The notes under the pieces: generated by a model
Told to the model about the DNA's origin: nothing
Databases searched by the model: none
What the model saw: only the letters and a program-made list of their open reading frames with translations
Source: Acinetobacter sp. ANC 4178
GTDB taxonomy: Bacteria > Pseudomonadota > Gammaproteobacteria > Pseudomonadales > Moraxellaceae
Assembly: GCF_004331175.1 (NCBI RefSeq)
Contig: NZ_SJOD01000001.1
Coordinates: 744,001 to 808,000, forward strand
DNA length: 64,000 bases
Direction of reading: 5' to 3'
Shown here: positions 55,650 through 64,000 of the stretch, one piece after another
How the letters are laid out: every line of letters starts with the position of its first letter
Position numbering within the stretch: the first letter of the stretch is position 1
Made by a program: the position numbers and the translations under genes

Positions 55650-56123
55650 TTAGTTCTGATCGTGATCATCTTTTTTAAATTTGTTGAGCGTGTCCGTAGC
55701 AGCTTTTTTCAGTTCATCAAATTTTTCAGTTGCCTGAACTTTAAGTTCATCAAATTTGACCGATGCTTCTTGTTTCAGCTCTGCCGACTTGACCTTTGCT
55801 TCGTCAAATAAATGATTGGCTTCAGCTTTTAAATGTTCATACTTTTCTTGAGCCTGATGCTGCACGTCTGCCCATTTGGCTTTGGCATCTTCAATGGTGC
55901 TATCAAAACCAGCATCTTCGTCCGCAGCCTGTTGCTCGTCCAGTTTCTGCTTCACATCATCCAGTTTTTGCTCTGCATCTTGTTTGACTTCGACCGCAGC
56001 ACTCTTTAAATCATCAAGCGCTTTTTCACCTTCAGTTTGGGCATCTTTTACGACTTGTTTTAAATCATCGCCCAGTTCTGCTGCTTTGTCTTTTAATTCA
56101 TCAATTTTATTTTCAACAGTCAT
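55650..56123 (-). CDS. hydrophilic coiled-coil protein (LEA/apolipoprotein-like)
   Basis: A 157-aa Lys/Glu/Asp/Ala-rich protein without signal, Cys or membrane segment. Nearly all of it is amphipathic helix with repeating units of about 11 residues such as KFDELKVQATEKFDELKKAA. The start MTVENKIDELKDKAAELGDD parallels the MTVEKK start of the protein at 6252-6707, so both may belong to one family of abundant protective coiled coils. Its closest textbook analogy is group 3 LEA proteins. Function unproven. Confidence 0.7.
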   Translation of the reverse strand: MTVENKIDELKDKAAELGDDLKQVVKDAQTEGEKALDDLKSAAVEVKQDAEQKLDDVKQKLDEQQAADEDAGFDSTIEDAKAKWADVQHQAQEKYEHLKAEANHLFDEAKVKSAELKQEASVKFDELKVQATEKFDELKKAATDTLNKFKKDDHDQN

Positions 56124-56265
56124 TGTTACACCTTTTTCTGTTATGGCATCTACTTATAGTTATACCGCGATCAAGGCAGATTAAAATGCAAAACAGCATA
56201 TTGAAACAATAGCTGTACAGGATGCAGCAATTTAAATGCCATCCTGTACCTCTAGAAGGAAGAGA

Positions 56266-57066
56266 CTAACGCTTTAAAGTACTAATAAAGCTGATGACAG
56301 CAAACAACCAAATAAACAAAATGAAACTGCGTGCCTGAGTAAAATGAGTCACGTCTGCTCCATGTACCATATTATGACGGCTGGCAGTGACACTTGAACT
56401 CGCATCCATTTTTAAGGCTTCAAGACTCAGAAAATACGGATTGATTTCACTGGCAATTTTGACTTTATGCCATAAGCTTTTGACTTCATGACCTTTCAAA
56501 CCAGGCACGATTTTATACACATCGACAAACTTGGTTTGATTTTGCTGTAAATAACCATGCTCAATCAGCGCATCCGTCAAAATCCCTTCAATTTGACCAT
56601 AAAGAACCGTAATACAACCTGCATAACACTGCTGTTGATATAGTTTTAAGGTTTCTTCAATCACGCTGCGGCGCTGAGCTTGAAACGCGCCCAAATCCAT
56701 CGCATCATACGCTTCAAGTAAAGCCGCTTGAAAATAGTCAGTTTGGATTAAAGTAGGCAATTGAAACTCAGCCATGGCCGCTTCTTTTTGATTGGCCATT
56801 TGCCAAAAATACAACAGATTGAGCACGTCATTGGCCATCGGCTCATCACTTTCGTACTCAAGCTGATCGGCCATTACTGCAAAATACGGATCTTCAGACT
56901 CGAGCTGACGGAGCGACTCGAGCAATTGTGCATGTGGTCGACTCCCCATTGAAGCAAGATATTGCTCAGCAGTTTTTAGGATATGGCTGCCCAATTGTTT
57001 TTGATTATCTGCATTTTGCTTAATGCGTGTGACGGGTTGGTCGAAATCAAAATCATCATCGATCAT
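56266..57066 (-). CDS. membrane-anchored protein with HEPN-like Rx4H motif, hypothetical
   Basis: A 266-aa protein, cytoplasmic for most of its length, ending in a single membrane helix (about 247-262). The second half is helical (LYQQQCYAGCITVLYGQIEGILTDALIEHG) and carries the motif R230-HNMV-H235-G. An Rx4H motif with a polar residue after the Arg, followed by Gly, near the end of a helical domain is typical of HEPN RNases. The N-terminal half is acidic and helical. I recognise no named family. Upstream of it lies the hypothetical gene at 57205, same strand, gap of about 140 bases. Confidence 0.6.
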   Translation of the reverse strand: MIDDDFDFDQPVTRIKQNADNQKQLGSHILKTAEQYLASMGSRPHAQLLESLRQLESEDPYFAVMADQLEYESDEPMANDVLNLLYFWQMANQKEAAMAEFQLPTLIQTDYFQAALLEAYDAMDLGAFQAQRRSVIEETLKLYQQQCYAGCITVLYGQIEGILTDALIEHGYLQQNQTKFVDVYKIVPGLKGHEVKSLWHKVKIASEINPYFLSLEALKMDASSSVTASRHNMVHGADVTHFTQARSFILFIWLFAVISFISTLKR

Positions 57067-57204
57067 GGACTACATACTCTTAAAAGCGGGCTGAATGCAC
57101 GTATTATCACTGTTATTCGCGCATGAATATAGCGAAAATACGCATTAGTGTTAGATTCAAACATTTGAGCTTTGGTAATCCACGTAAAAGAGATTTAAAT
57201 TCAT

Positions 57205-57837
57205 TTAGTCGATGACGTATACACTGAATAGCAAATTTTCCTTTTCAGAAATTGCCCAATAATCATGAGGCCGCACATCTTTGTCGGCTAGCTTTTTAAA
57301 TTGCTGCTCCATACAAGCTTGTTCTACAATTTTAATCAGTTGCTCAGAACCATAAACAATAAAAGAATCATGGGCTTTATAATCATTATGACTTTTTAAC
57401 CATTCCTCTGGCTGTACATAGTGAATATTGGAATGCCAACTTTTCCAACGCTTTTTAATGGTCGGTTTAATACATTCAATCTGAGTGCTTTGTGGTTGAA
57501 TTTCTTGCTGTTGTAACTGAAGTAAAAACTGCTTTTTGGTCTGTGCATCCAAAGGATAAACCACAACCCAAGCACCATGATCACCCACATGCATCCGCTT
57601 ATAAAAGAACACATGTTCAGCCAAATGAGGGAAAGTCTGACGGTCATAGTTCTGACTTTGTAGCACTCTTTCTGCATTTTGCTTATCTCTTATATTTCCA
57701 AACCAAATCGAAAATGCAAGATAGAGGACGATGATCACAGCCAACAACAATATAAAGGTGTAACCAACCAGTTTTAACACCCCGTCTAAAATTTTATTCG
57801 AAAGATCAGTAAACTTTTTTATGCTCTTATTCGACAA
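57205..57837 (-). CDS. single-pass membrane protein, hypothetical
   Basis: A protein with one strong membrane segment (YTFILLLAVIIVLYLAFSIWF) and a C-terminal soluble domain of about 150 residues, with no recognised motif. I place the start at TTG 57837, where AGGA lies 6 bases upstream (210 aa). The frame is open to a TTG at 57906, which would add 23 residues (233 aa) but lacks a Shine-Dalgarno sequence. The domain ends in IVEQACMEQQFKKLADKDVR and HDYWAISEKENLLFSVYVID. Divergent from metG. Function unknown. Confidence 0.55.
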   Translation of the reverse strand: MSNKSIKKFTDLSNKILDGVLKLVGYTFILLLAVIIVLYLAFSIWFGNIRDKQNAERVLQSQNYDRQTFPHLAEHVFFYKRMHVGDHGAWVVVYPLDAQTKKQFLLQLQQQEIQPQSTQIECIKPTIKKRWKSWHSNIHYVQPEEWLKSHNDYKAHDSFIVYGSEQLIKIVEQACMEQQFKKLADKDVRPHDYWAISEKENLLFSVYVID

Positions 57838-58026
57838 TGTATTTCCTATTGATTTTTCTTTTTCAACATCATACTGAAATTGACGATAGATACTCAATCT
57901 AACCAATCAAGTCATACTGGCTTTAGTCTCATTTGAAAACTTTTCACCGATTCACTTGTGCAAGTCGCGGCTATCTAAGGTAAAATCGTTGACCTTATAT
58001 AAAATACGAATGAGAGAGTCATATCC

Positions 58027-60087
58027 GTGCGTAATATTTTAGTCACTAACGCCCTACCATACGCCAATGGCCCCATCCATATGGGACACTTACTCGGTTA
58101 TATCCAAGCAGATATTTGGGTTCGTGCCATGCGTGCAATGGGACACGATGTGACTTATGTATGTGCGGATGATGCTCACGGTACAGCCATCATGCTACGT
58201 GCCGAAGCCAATGGTATTTCACCTGAAGATCAAATTGCCAACGTACAAAAAGAACACATCCGTGATTTTGATGGTTTCGGTGTGCATTTCGACCATTATG
58301 ATTCAACCCATAGTGATGAAAACCGTGTTCGCGCATCTGAAATTTATGTGAAAAACCGTGAAGCAGGCAATATTGCCATCCGTCCTGTCAACCAGCTTTT
58401 TGACCCTGAAAAAGGCATGTTCTTATCGGATCGTTTCATTAAAGGCACGTGCCCGAAATGTAAGTCGGAAGATCAATACGGCGATGCGTGTGAAGTCTGC
58501 GGTACAACCTACAATGCGACTGAACTTTTAAACCCGAAATCGACTTTAAGTGGTGCAACGCCTGTTGAGAAATCGTCAGATCATTACTTCTTTAAACTGC
58601 CGAATTTCTCAGAATATTTACAAAAATGGACGCGTGACCAAGGTCGCCTACCAGTTTCAATTGCCAACAAACTGGATGAATGGTTTGAAGCGGGTTTATC
58701 TGATTGGGATATTTCACGTGATGCACCGTATTTCGGTTTTGAAATTCCAGATGCACCAAACAAATATTTCTATGTTTGGGTGGATGCGCCGATTGGTTAT
58801 ATGTCTAGTTTTGAAAACTATATCAAAGCTAAACGTCCTGATTTAAGTTTTGATGACTTTTGGAAGAAAGACTCTGACAAAGAAGTCTATCACTTCATTG
58901 GTAAAGACATCGTTTACTTCCATGCCCTGTTCTGGCCTGCAATGCTTGAAGGTGCAAACTACCGTACGCCATCAGGTTTATTCGTCAACGGTTTCTTGAC
59001 GGTGAATGGTCAAAAGATGTCGAAGTCTCGCGGTACATTCATCAAGGCTGAAACGTATTTAGAGCACTTAAACCCTGAATACTTACGTTACTACTTCGCG
59101 TCTAAACTGTCTGATAAAGTTGAAGACTCTGATCTGAACTTGGATGATTTCGTTCAGAAAGTAAACTCAGATTTGGTTGGTAAAGTGGTCAACATTGCCA
59201 GTCGCTGTGCAAAATTTATCAATACTAAATTTGATAATAAGTTAAGTGCAACTTGTGCAGAGCCTGAATTGGTACAAAGCTTTATTGATGCAGGCGATTC
59301 AATTGCGAAAGCCTATGAAGCACGTGAGTTCTCTGCTGCGATTCGTGAAATTATGGCGCTTGCAGATAAAGCCAACCAATATATTGATGAGAAAAAACCT
59401 TGGGCTTTAGCAAAAGTTGAGGGCGAAGAACAGCAAGTACATGATGTATGTTCGGTCGGGATTAACCTGTTCCGTCAATTGGCTGTGTACTTGGCACCTG
59501 TACTTCCAACCTTAGCGGCTCAAGTTCAAGATTTCTTAAAACTAGATCGTTTTGACTTTGCTTCTGCTCAAACAGCATTGGTCGATCATGAAATTGCATT
59601 GTTCCAACCTTTAATGCAACGTGTAGACCCGAAAGCCGTTGCGGCAATGGTCGATGCATCTAAAGACTCTTTAGCGGCTGCGGCTGAACCTGTAAAAGTT
59701 GAAAAGAAAAAAGAGAAGAAAGCTGCACCTGCGAAAGCTGAACCTAAAGTCGGCGAAGCTGAAATTATTGGTATTGAAGACTTTATGAAAGTTGACCTTC
59801 GTGTTGCTGAAGTTTTAGAAGCTGCAACGGTTGAAGGTTCGGATAAATTGCTTCAATTAACTTTAAACGTGGGTGAAGCTGAACCACGTAACGTGTTTAG
59901 TGGTATTCGTGAGTTCTACCAACCAGAAGACCTTAAAGGTAAATTGGTGGTGATGGTAGCTAACCTTGCACCACGTAAAATGCGTTTTGGTATTTCTAAC
60001 GGTATGGTACTTGCAGCGGGTAATGGCGAAGGTGTCTGGGTGATTTCACCTGAATCTGGCGCTAAACCGGGTGATAAAGTTTCTTAA
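58027..60087 (+). CDS. metG: methionyl-tRNA synthetase
   Basis: Class I synthetase of 686 aa. HMGH (residues 18-21) is the HIGH motif and KMSKS (330-334) the second signature. A four-Cys zinc knuckle, [18 protein letters not shown], sits in the connective domain. The anticodon-binding domain is followed by a Lys/Ala/Pro-rich linker (about 560-580) and a C-terminal tRNA-binding OB domain (Trbp111 type) that dimerises the enzyme. The start is GTG 58027, which gives the conserved [20 protein letters not shown]. Its last bases and its terminator occur a second time at 60749-60813. Confidence 0.97.
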   Translation: MRNILVTNALPYANGPIHMGHLLGYIQADIWVRAMRAMGHDVTYVCADDAHGTAIMLRAEANGISPEDQIANVQKEHIRDFDGFGVHFDHYDSTHSDENRVRASEIYVKNREAGNIAIRPVNQLFDPEKGMFLSDRFIKGTCPKCKSEDQYGDACEVCGTTYNATELLNPKSTLSGATPVEKSSDHYFFKLPNFSEYLQKWTRDQGRLPVSIANKLDEWFEAGLSDWDISRDAPYFGFEIPDAPNKYFYVWVDAPIGYMSSFENYIKAKRPDLSFDDFWKKDSDKEVYHFIGKDIVYFHALFWPAMLEGANYRTPSGLFVNGFLTVNGQKMSKSRGTFIKAETYLEHLNPEYLRYYFASKLSDKVEDSDLNLDDFVQKVNSDLVGKVVNIASRCAKFINTKFDNKLSATCAEPELVQSFIDAGDSIAKAYEAREFSAAIREIMALADKANQYIDEKKPWALAKVEGEEQQVHDVCSVGINLFRQLAVYLAPVLPTLAAQVQDFLKLDRFDFASAQTALVDHEIALFQPLMQRVDPKAVAAMVDASKDSLAAAAEPVKVEKKKEKKAAPAKAEPKVGEAEIIGIEDFMKVDLRVAEVLEAATVEGSDKLLQLTLNVGEAEPRNVFSGIREFYQPEDLKGKLVVMVANLAPRKMRFGISNGMVLAAGNGEGVWVISPESGAKPGDKVS

Positions 60088-60136
60088 GATTTGATTCTTA
60101 AATAAAAAGAGCCTCTACGAATGTAGGGGCTTTTTT
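60070..60136 (+). repeat. metG 3' end, copy 1 of a duplicated segment
   Basis: The last codons of metG (GDKVS-stop), the 3' untranslated bases and the terminator. A second, diverged copy lies at 60749-60813 in the same orientation, about 680 bases away. Confidence 0.7.
60103..60136 (+). terminator. metG terminator
   Basis: GCCTCTAC (60111-60118) pairs with GTAGGGGC (60123-60130, one wobble), 4-nt loop, then six T. Confidence 0.85.
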
Positions 60137-60213
60137 ATTGCAACAAAATATTACTTTACTTTTCTATTGTTTATGGTAAATAAAATATTAGTAATTAATA
60201 TAAGCTGCCTTAA

Positions 60214-60666
60214 ATGATTAGAACAAGTATTTTGGATTTACCACCCTTATTTTTAGGTATTTTCCTCGGGTGGATATATGCATATTTTTTTTACAGCAAT
60301 GAATTACTATCAAAGATAGCTATATTTTTTGGATTAAAGTCAAGTTATTTCATCTGCATTACGTTCATATTATTTATTTATACATTAATTAAAAAACCAT
60401 TAGAAAAAGAAACATCATTATTAGTAATAATATTTTTTAATTTTTTTTCATTAAAAAATGGTTTACTCTGTATTACTGGTTTTTTATGTTTTCTTGGTTT
60501 TTATTCACTTAAAAATAATTTAAATGACTATTTACTTTTCTTTACTCAATCTATATATATTTACTTTTTAGTGTGTTGCATTAGGTTACTAGAAGAATAT
60601 ATTTTTTCTCAACTCATTAACCATTTTAAACCCTACTTTCAACAGATTATTATTCGAAAACAATAA
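60214..60666 (+). CDS. AT-rich polytopic membrane protein, hypothetical
   Basis: A 150-aa protein with about four membrane helices, rich in Phe, Ile, Leu, Tyr and Asn. Base composition is strikingly more AT-rich than metG and the other neighbours, with codons ending in A or T almost throughout, which suggests recent arrival. No family recognised. No good ribosome binding site precedes the ATG. The gene lies between the two copies of the metG 3' end. The conserved hydrophobic pattern favours a real protein. Confidence 0.55.
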   Translation: MIRTSILDLPPLFLGIFLGWIYAYFFYSNELLSKIAIFFGLKSSYFICITFILFIYTLIKKPLEKETSLLVIIFFNFFSLKNGLLCITGFLCFLGFYSLKNNLNDYLLFFTQSIYIYFLVCCIRLLEEYIFSQLINHFKPYFQQIIIRKQ

Positions 60667-60748
60667 GTTAAACTTTAGAATAAACTTTGGTGTTTTTAAT
60701 AAAATAGATGATTTTCTAATTATTTCACTCAAATTGTGATCTTTATCA

Positions 60749-60813
60749 GGTGATAAAGTATCTTTAAATTTAATTCTTAAATAAAAAGCCTCTACATTGT
60801 AGGGGCTTTTTTT
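60749..60813 (+). repeat. metG: degenerate second copy of the metG 3' end and terminator
   Basis: Matches 60070-60136 closely by eye. It includes GGTGATAAAGT, the ATTCTTAAATAAAAAG block and the terminator stem GCCTCTAC/GTAGGGGC (60788-60795 with 60799-60806) with its T-run. The former stop TAA now reads TTA. It is a non-coding relic that keeps a working-looking terminator. Confidence 0.75.
60781..60813 (+). terminator. terminator in the duplicated metG tail
   Basis: GCCTCTAC/GTAGGGGC stem with a 3-nt loop and a T-run of seven. Ends the transcript of the AT-rich gene at 60214-60666. Confidence 0.75.
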
Positions 60814-60924
60814 AAATCATATGAACTAGTTTTTTCACTAATAGATAGTTTTTTGATTAATTAATCTATTTAACAAAATTAAAGTCGTAATATCATAAAA
60901 CATCTTCTCATATATAATTTAATA

Positions 60925-61446
60925 TTATCCATTTTTCATATTTTTTGCTAACTCAGAAATCTGTTTTTTAAAGTTCATAGCTACTTTCTCAAAGCTTTCC
61001 TGAACTTTGACAAAATCTTCAACATTAATTTCTTTATCAACGTTCATATATTTAACCACATCACTTCTTGCTTTGTTAACTATTTCGTATTCATCCTTTA
61101 GTTCTGGAAAGTATATATTCAATAAAGTAATGAGTTTTTGAAAATCACCTGAATGAGATACCTTCGGATCTAGTATTAATTCGAACAAATCAGATTGCGT
61201 AATTTTTTTATTATGAAAGTACAAATAGTTTAAATAATGAATAGAAAAATATGTGTTCCATTTTTCAAATAATTCATACACATTTTCTAATTTATTCAAT
61301 CTCAGCTCATTATTTTTTAATTGTAATTGAAATTTCAGATTTCTTTCTAAAGATTTCATATTAAAATAATTAGTAATAAAAACTGCCAATAAAGTCGAAA
61401 TTGCTGTAATCAGAACAGCAAAAATAGGTATCATTTCTTTATTCAT
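60925..61446 (-). CDS. AT-rich membrane-anchored coiled-coil protein, hypothetical
   Basis: A 173-aa protein with an N-terminal membrane helix (about 6-26, IPIFAVLITAISTLLAVFITNYF) followed by a charged helical domain (KSLERNLKFQLQLKNNELRLNKLENVYELFEKW). The same layout occurs in many small proteins of accessory and defence regions, but I see no catalytic motif. Like its neighbour at 60214 it is much more AT-rich than the core genes. Function unknown. Confidence 0.6.
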   Translation of the reverse strand: MNKEMIPIFAVLITAISTLLAVFITNYFNMKSLERNLKFQLQLKNNELRLNKLENVYELFEKWNTYFSIHYLNYLYFHNKKITQSDLFELILDPKVSHSGDFQKLITLLNIYFPELKDEYEIVNKARSDVVKYMNVDKEINVEDFVKVQESFEKVAMNFKKQISELAKNMKNG

Positions 61447-61498
61447 TTAATTCTATCTTAAACATAATTGATGTAGTTATATAAAATAGATTTTCTCA

Positions 61499-62110
61499 TC
61501 ACTTCGCTGGCTCTCCCCATTGGTTCGATTCTGGCTTGGTTTCCATTACAGTCCAAATCAGCAATGGAATAAGCCCAATAATGGTAAGTGCCAAAAGCAT
61601 CCACCACCCCGAACGATTCACATCATGCAAGCGACGTGCCCCGACCGCGAGGGTTGGTAAAAAGAAGAACAATGAAAGTAAGCTAGAAATAGCATCGATA
61701 CCACCTTCACTCACCCCCATAATACCCAGACTTAAACCAAGGATGAGTCCAATTAAAATTTGGAATAAATAGAAGTACCAATATTCTTTACGGCGTGCGC
61801 GCCCTGAGAAATTGACGTAATTCTTTAAACATTTCATGCTCCAATCGAAAAAACCAAAGTTTTCTTCGGCTTGCAATTGTTCTGTGTGTTGATTATTTGT
61901 TTTTTTAAAAACAGGCTGACGCGCAAATGCCTGCACATAAATACTGACAGCCTGATTTAACTCATTCACAGCAAAATCGACATTTTGACCAGGTGCGGGT
62001 GAAGTATGATCTTTCCATTCCGAACCAAAAAAGCTGTAGCGCTTTCCATCGTCTCCTTGAATCACGCCTTCATTAATCTGGAAATTAAAATCTACTAATG
62101 TACCTTTCAT
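61499..62110 (-). CDS. cold-shock-like domain fused to DUF805 membrane domain
   Basis: A 203-aa fusion. Residues 1-60 (MKGTLVDFNFQINEGVIQGDDG then YSFFGSEWKDHTSPAPGQNVDF) read like a small OB-fold/cold-shock-like module. A linker of about 25 residues leads to a DUF805 domain (NYVNFSGRARRKEYWYFYLF through WMLLALTIIGLIPLLIW), with about four membrane helices and the family's RLHDVNRSGWW motif. ATG 62110 begins the cold-shock-like module exactly; the frame is open to 62170. DUF805 has no proven function. Confidence 0.82.
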   Translation of the reverse strand: MKGTLVDFNFQINEGVIQGDDGKRYSFFGSEWKDHTSPAPGQNVDFAVNELNQAVSIYVQAFARQPVFKKTNNQHTEQLQAEENFGFFDWSMKCLKNYVNFSGRARRKEYWYFYLFQILIGLILGLSLGIMGVSEGGIDAISSLLSLFFFLPTLAVGARRLHDVNRSGWWMLLALTIIGLIPLLIWTVMETKPESNQWGEPAK

Positions 62111-62423
62111 TATAAAGTTCCAATTGATATTCAATATTTTATTGTTGGAAGATTCATCATACTGGAACATTTTATTTTATAAAACACATTCATGTAACAG
62201 GCTCTAAAATGCCTTACTGGCATTTTTAAAAGGCTGTGTCCATTCAAGTTTTTACCAATAAAATCGATGCGAAAAGTTATCTTATACCCAACACAAAATG
62301 GGAAGATTTTCGCTAGCTAAAATGTGAAGTGTTGAAGAATATTGAAGATATTAAGTTTAAAGATAGATACAGATACACAAAGAAATGGCTCCACGTGAAG
62401 CCATATATTCCAAAGTCTCAACG

Positions 62424-63026
62424 TTAAACTGCTTTGCTCTTAATCACATGGTCAGTATTAAAATGCTTATGGGTTAAGCGTTCTGTCGTGTTTTCCATTA
62501 AGGGCTCAACCTCCTGCATTGTATTTAAACAACGTGTGGTCAGATCAATATATTGCTGTGTGCCTTTGAACTTCCACGCAATTTCTTTTTCTTCCAAGCA
62601 ACGAATCACACGTGCAGGACTGCCGACCACCAAGGAATTTGCTGGAATTTCAGCTTTGGCTTTCACCGTGCTATTGGCACCGACAATGGTATTTTCACCA
62701 ATAATAGCTTCATCCAAAATTACGCTGTTCATGCCAATTAAGACATTTTTAGCAATATGGCAACCATGCAAAATTGCGCCATGTCCAATATGACCAAACT
62801 CTTCCACCACAGTCACATTGTTTGGAAAACCATGAATAATACAGGAATCCTGCACATTGGCATTTTTATGAATATGAATGCCGCCAAAGTCTGCGCGCAA
62901 GGCAGCAAAAGGACCAATATAAGCCCCTTCTTCAACAATCACATCCCCAATTAAAACTGCTGTAGGATGCACATAAGCTTTGGGGCTCACCACGGGAATG
63001 ACACCATCGATGGCATAACACGGCAT
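62424..63026 (-). CDS. paaY: PaaY-like hexapeptide (gamma carbonic anhydrase fold) protein
   Basis: A left-handed beta-helix protein of 200 aa: [20 protein letters not shown], then [24 protein letters not shown] with the Arg-Asp and His positions of gamma carbonic anhydrases, [20 protein letters not shown] with two metal-binding His, and [15 protein letters not shown]. PaaY is a thioesterase that guards phenylacetyl-CoA catabolism against dead-end CoA thioesters. The call rests on its position next to paaX and the long C-terminal tail. AGGAAG lies about 6 bases before the ATG. Confidence 0.88.
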   Translation of the reverse strand: MPCYAIDGVIPVVSPKAYVHPTAVLIGDVIVEEGAYIGPFAALRADFGGIHIHKNANVQDSCIIHGFPNNVTVVEEFGHIGHGAILHGCHIAKNVLIGMNSVILDEAIIGENTIVGANSTVKAKAEIPANSLVVGSPARVIRCLEEKEIAWKFKGTQQYIDLTTRCLNTMQEVEPLMENTTERLTHKHFNTDHVIKSKAV

Positions 63027-63061
63027 AGTTTCTTCCTTAAACTGTAGGGCTATATTTAAGC

Positions 63062-64000
63062 TTAGTAACTCGGCTCTTCCTGCTTTAAGCCACCAAAACG
63101 CTTATAGAATTGTGGATGTGCAGGTGGCATTGAACCTTCAGACGTCCGTGCGATGTCGAGGAAGAATTCATCCCCTGCCAGCACCACGGTTTGATACAGA
63201 TTACTGCTTAAATTACGTGAATTGAGCGACAGCCAGTTCGATGGCAATAATTCAAAAGGTAAATTTGGATCTTTCAGTAAAATTCGACGATATTGATGAA
63301 TCAATAGAATACGAATCTGAAACGCTTGCATCGGATTCAATTCTTCTTCGCTTTCGACCAAATTAAAGAATTCTCTGAAATCACTGATGAACTTTTCATA
63401 ACGCTGATGCAGCTCTTGTACTGGCCAATTGATTTCGACCATACGTTTTACCGTTGGATAAGACTCTTGCCATAACTGCAAGGCTTCTGCTTTAAAGATT
63501 ACCACTTGATCGGTCATTTTTAAGCTGAGCAACAGATTTTGTAATTTCAGATGATCACAGCCGGGATATGCCATAACATTGGTAGCGATATTGGCAAAAC
63601 CGAGCCATTCCAACTCTTTTTTCAAGGTGACTTTATTTTCCAGTTCCACCGAACTGAGTAAGACCAGATCCCATTTTTGGTCCCACTCTTGTTGAGTAAA
63701 ACTATAAATTTTCTGGTCTGCCATAATGAAACGTTGGCGACTGCTTTCCGTGACACGGTAGTAACTGGTGCGTCCAATTTTCTCGGAAATCAGCCAACCA
63801 TTTTGGACAAGGCGAAATACGGCTGTACGAACTGAACGCTCGTTAAAACCAAACACATCCATTAACTGAATTAAGCTGGCCAGACTAATAATGCCACCAC
63901 GGTGAAAAATACAGTCACCAAAGATGGTCATAATCAGCGAGGTACCGCTCAGTGCTTCGTTGCTAATGAAATCATCAATAACTTGTTTTAATTTTAGATT
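63062..64000 (-). CDS. paaX: phenylacetate degradation repressor PaaX (5' end outside window)
   Basis: PaaX-family transcription repressor that releases DNA on binding phenylacetyl-CoA. The frame stays open from an internal ATG at 63931 to the window edge ([22 protein letters not shown] precedes it), and family members start upstream, so the 5' end is cut off; 313 codons, including the stop, are visible. The winged helix is seen in [28 protein letters not shown], then the [13 protein letters not shown] wing. The C-terminal half ([10 protein letters not shown]..., [17 protein letters not shown]) matches PaaX. paaY follows by 35 bases; the paa catabolic genes presumably lie to the right. Confidence 0.93.
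   Translation of the reverse strand, partial: NLKLKQVIDDFISNEALSGTSLIMTIFGDCIFHRGGIISLASLIQLMDVFGFNERSVRTAVFRLVQNGWLISEKIGRTSYYRVTESSRQRFIMADQKIYSFTQQEWDQKWDLVLLSSVELENKVTLKKELEWLGFANIATNVMAYPGCDHLKLQNLLLSLKMTDQVVIFKAEALQLWQESYPTVKRMVEINWPVQELHQRYEKFISDFREFFNLVESEEELNPMQAFQIRILLIHQYRRILLKDPNLPFELLPSNWLSLNSRNLSSNLYQTVVLAGDEFFLDIARTSEGSMPPAHPQFYKRFGGLKQEEPSY

Overview
The window looks like chromosomal DNA of an Acinetobacter species (Moraxellaceae). It is AT-leaning, and three things point to the genus: recognisable gene neighbourhoods (rlmE-ftsH-folP, carA-carB-greA, pilG-pilH-pilI-pilJ-pilL, paaX/paaY), an ElsL-like cytoplasmic YkuD protein, and secreted proteins with the LSDQxLxxVxGQ motif. 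I cannot fix the species. There is no complete prophage, insertion sequence or CRISPR array. The genes are mostly core functions with a few accessory patches.

Layout. 1-6.7 kb: the start of a von Willebrand factor A lipoprotein gene, cut by the window edge, then folP, ftsH and rlmE on the minus strand, divergent from yhbY and a DOMON-like gene; a coiled-coil protein follows. 6.9-12 kb: carA-carB (pyrimidine/arginine) behind a leader with a terminator-like hairpin, then greA. 12-25 kb: mixed accessory and envelope genes (acetyltransferase, universal stress protein, alkyltransferase-like protein, Na+/H+ antiporter, Bcr/CflA efflux pump, YccS-like protein, a Fur-box-preceded PepSY/flavoreductase fusion, YdcF). 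25.26-26.22 kb: eight tRNA genes (four Val-TAC, four Asp-GTC) behind one near-perfect sigma70 promoter. 26.4-29.8 kb: ElsL-like LD-carboxypeptidase, YbaN, DUF1853, an entericidin-like lipoprotein, dapE.

29.9-38.4 kb is the type IV pilus chemosensory operon on the minus strand, pilG-pilH-pilI-pilJ-pilL/chpA plus a CheW-like gene. It controls twitching motility and cAMP-type outputs in relatives. It has no pilK (CheR) or chpB (CheB). 38.7-45.4 kb: a secreted coiled-coil protein, an RND adaptor/permease pair without an outer-membrane channel, and proS.

45.5-51.1 kb is the most unusual block. Four tightly packed minus-strand genes encode exported, beta-rich proteins. All share a short motif just after the Sec signal peptide, of the form AL(S/D)(D/A)xxLxxxxG(Q/E). 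I regard this as the best candidate for a poorly described system.

51.4-60.1 kb: dcd, a LysE exporter, DUF2062, the Fe-S carrier apbC/mrp, a decayed BamE-like lipoprotein gene, another coiled-coil protein, a membrane protein with a HEPN-like motif, and metG. 60.1-61.5 kb is an AT-rich patch with orphan membrane proteins; one of them lies between metG and a degenerate second copy of the metG 3' end and terminator. 61.5-64 kb: a cold-shock-like/DUF805 fusion, then paaY and paaX, the edge of a phenylacetate degradation locus that continues beyond the window.
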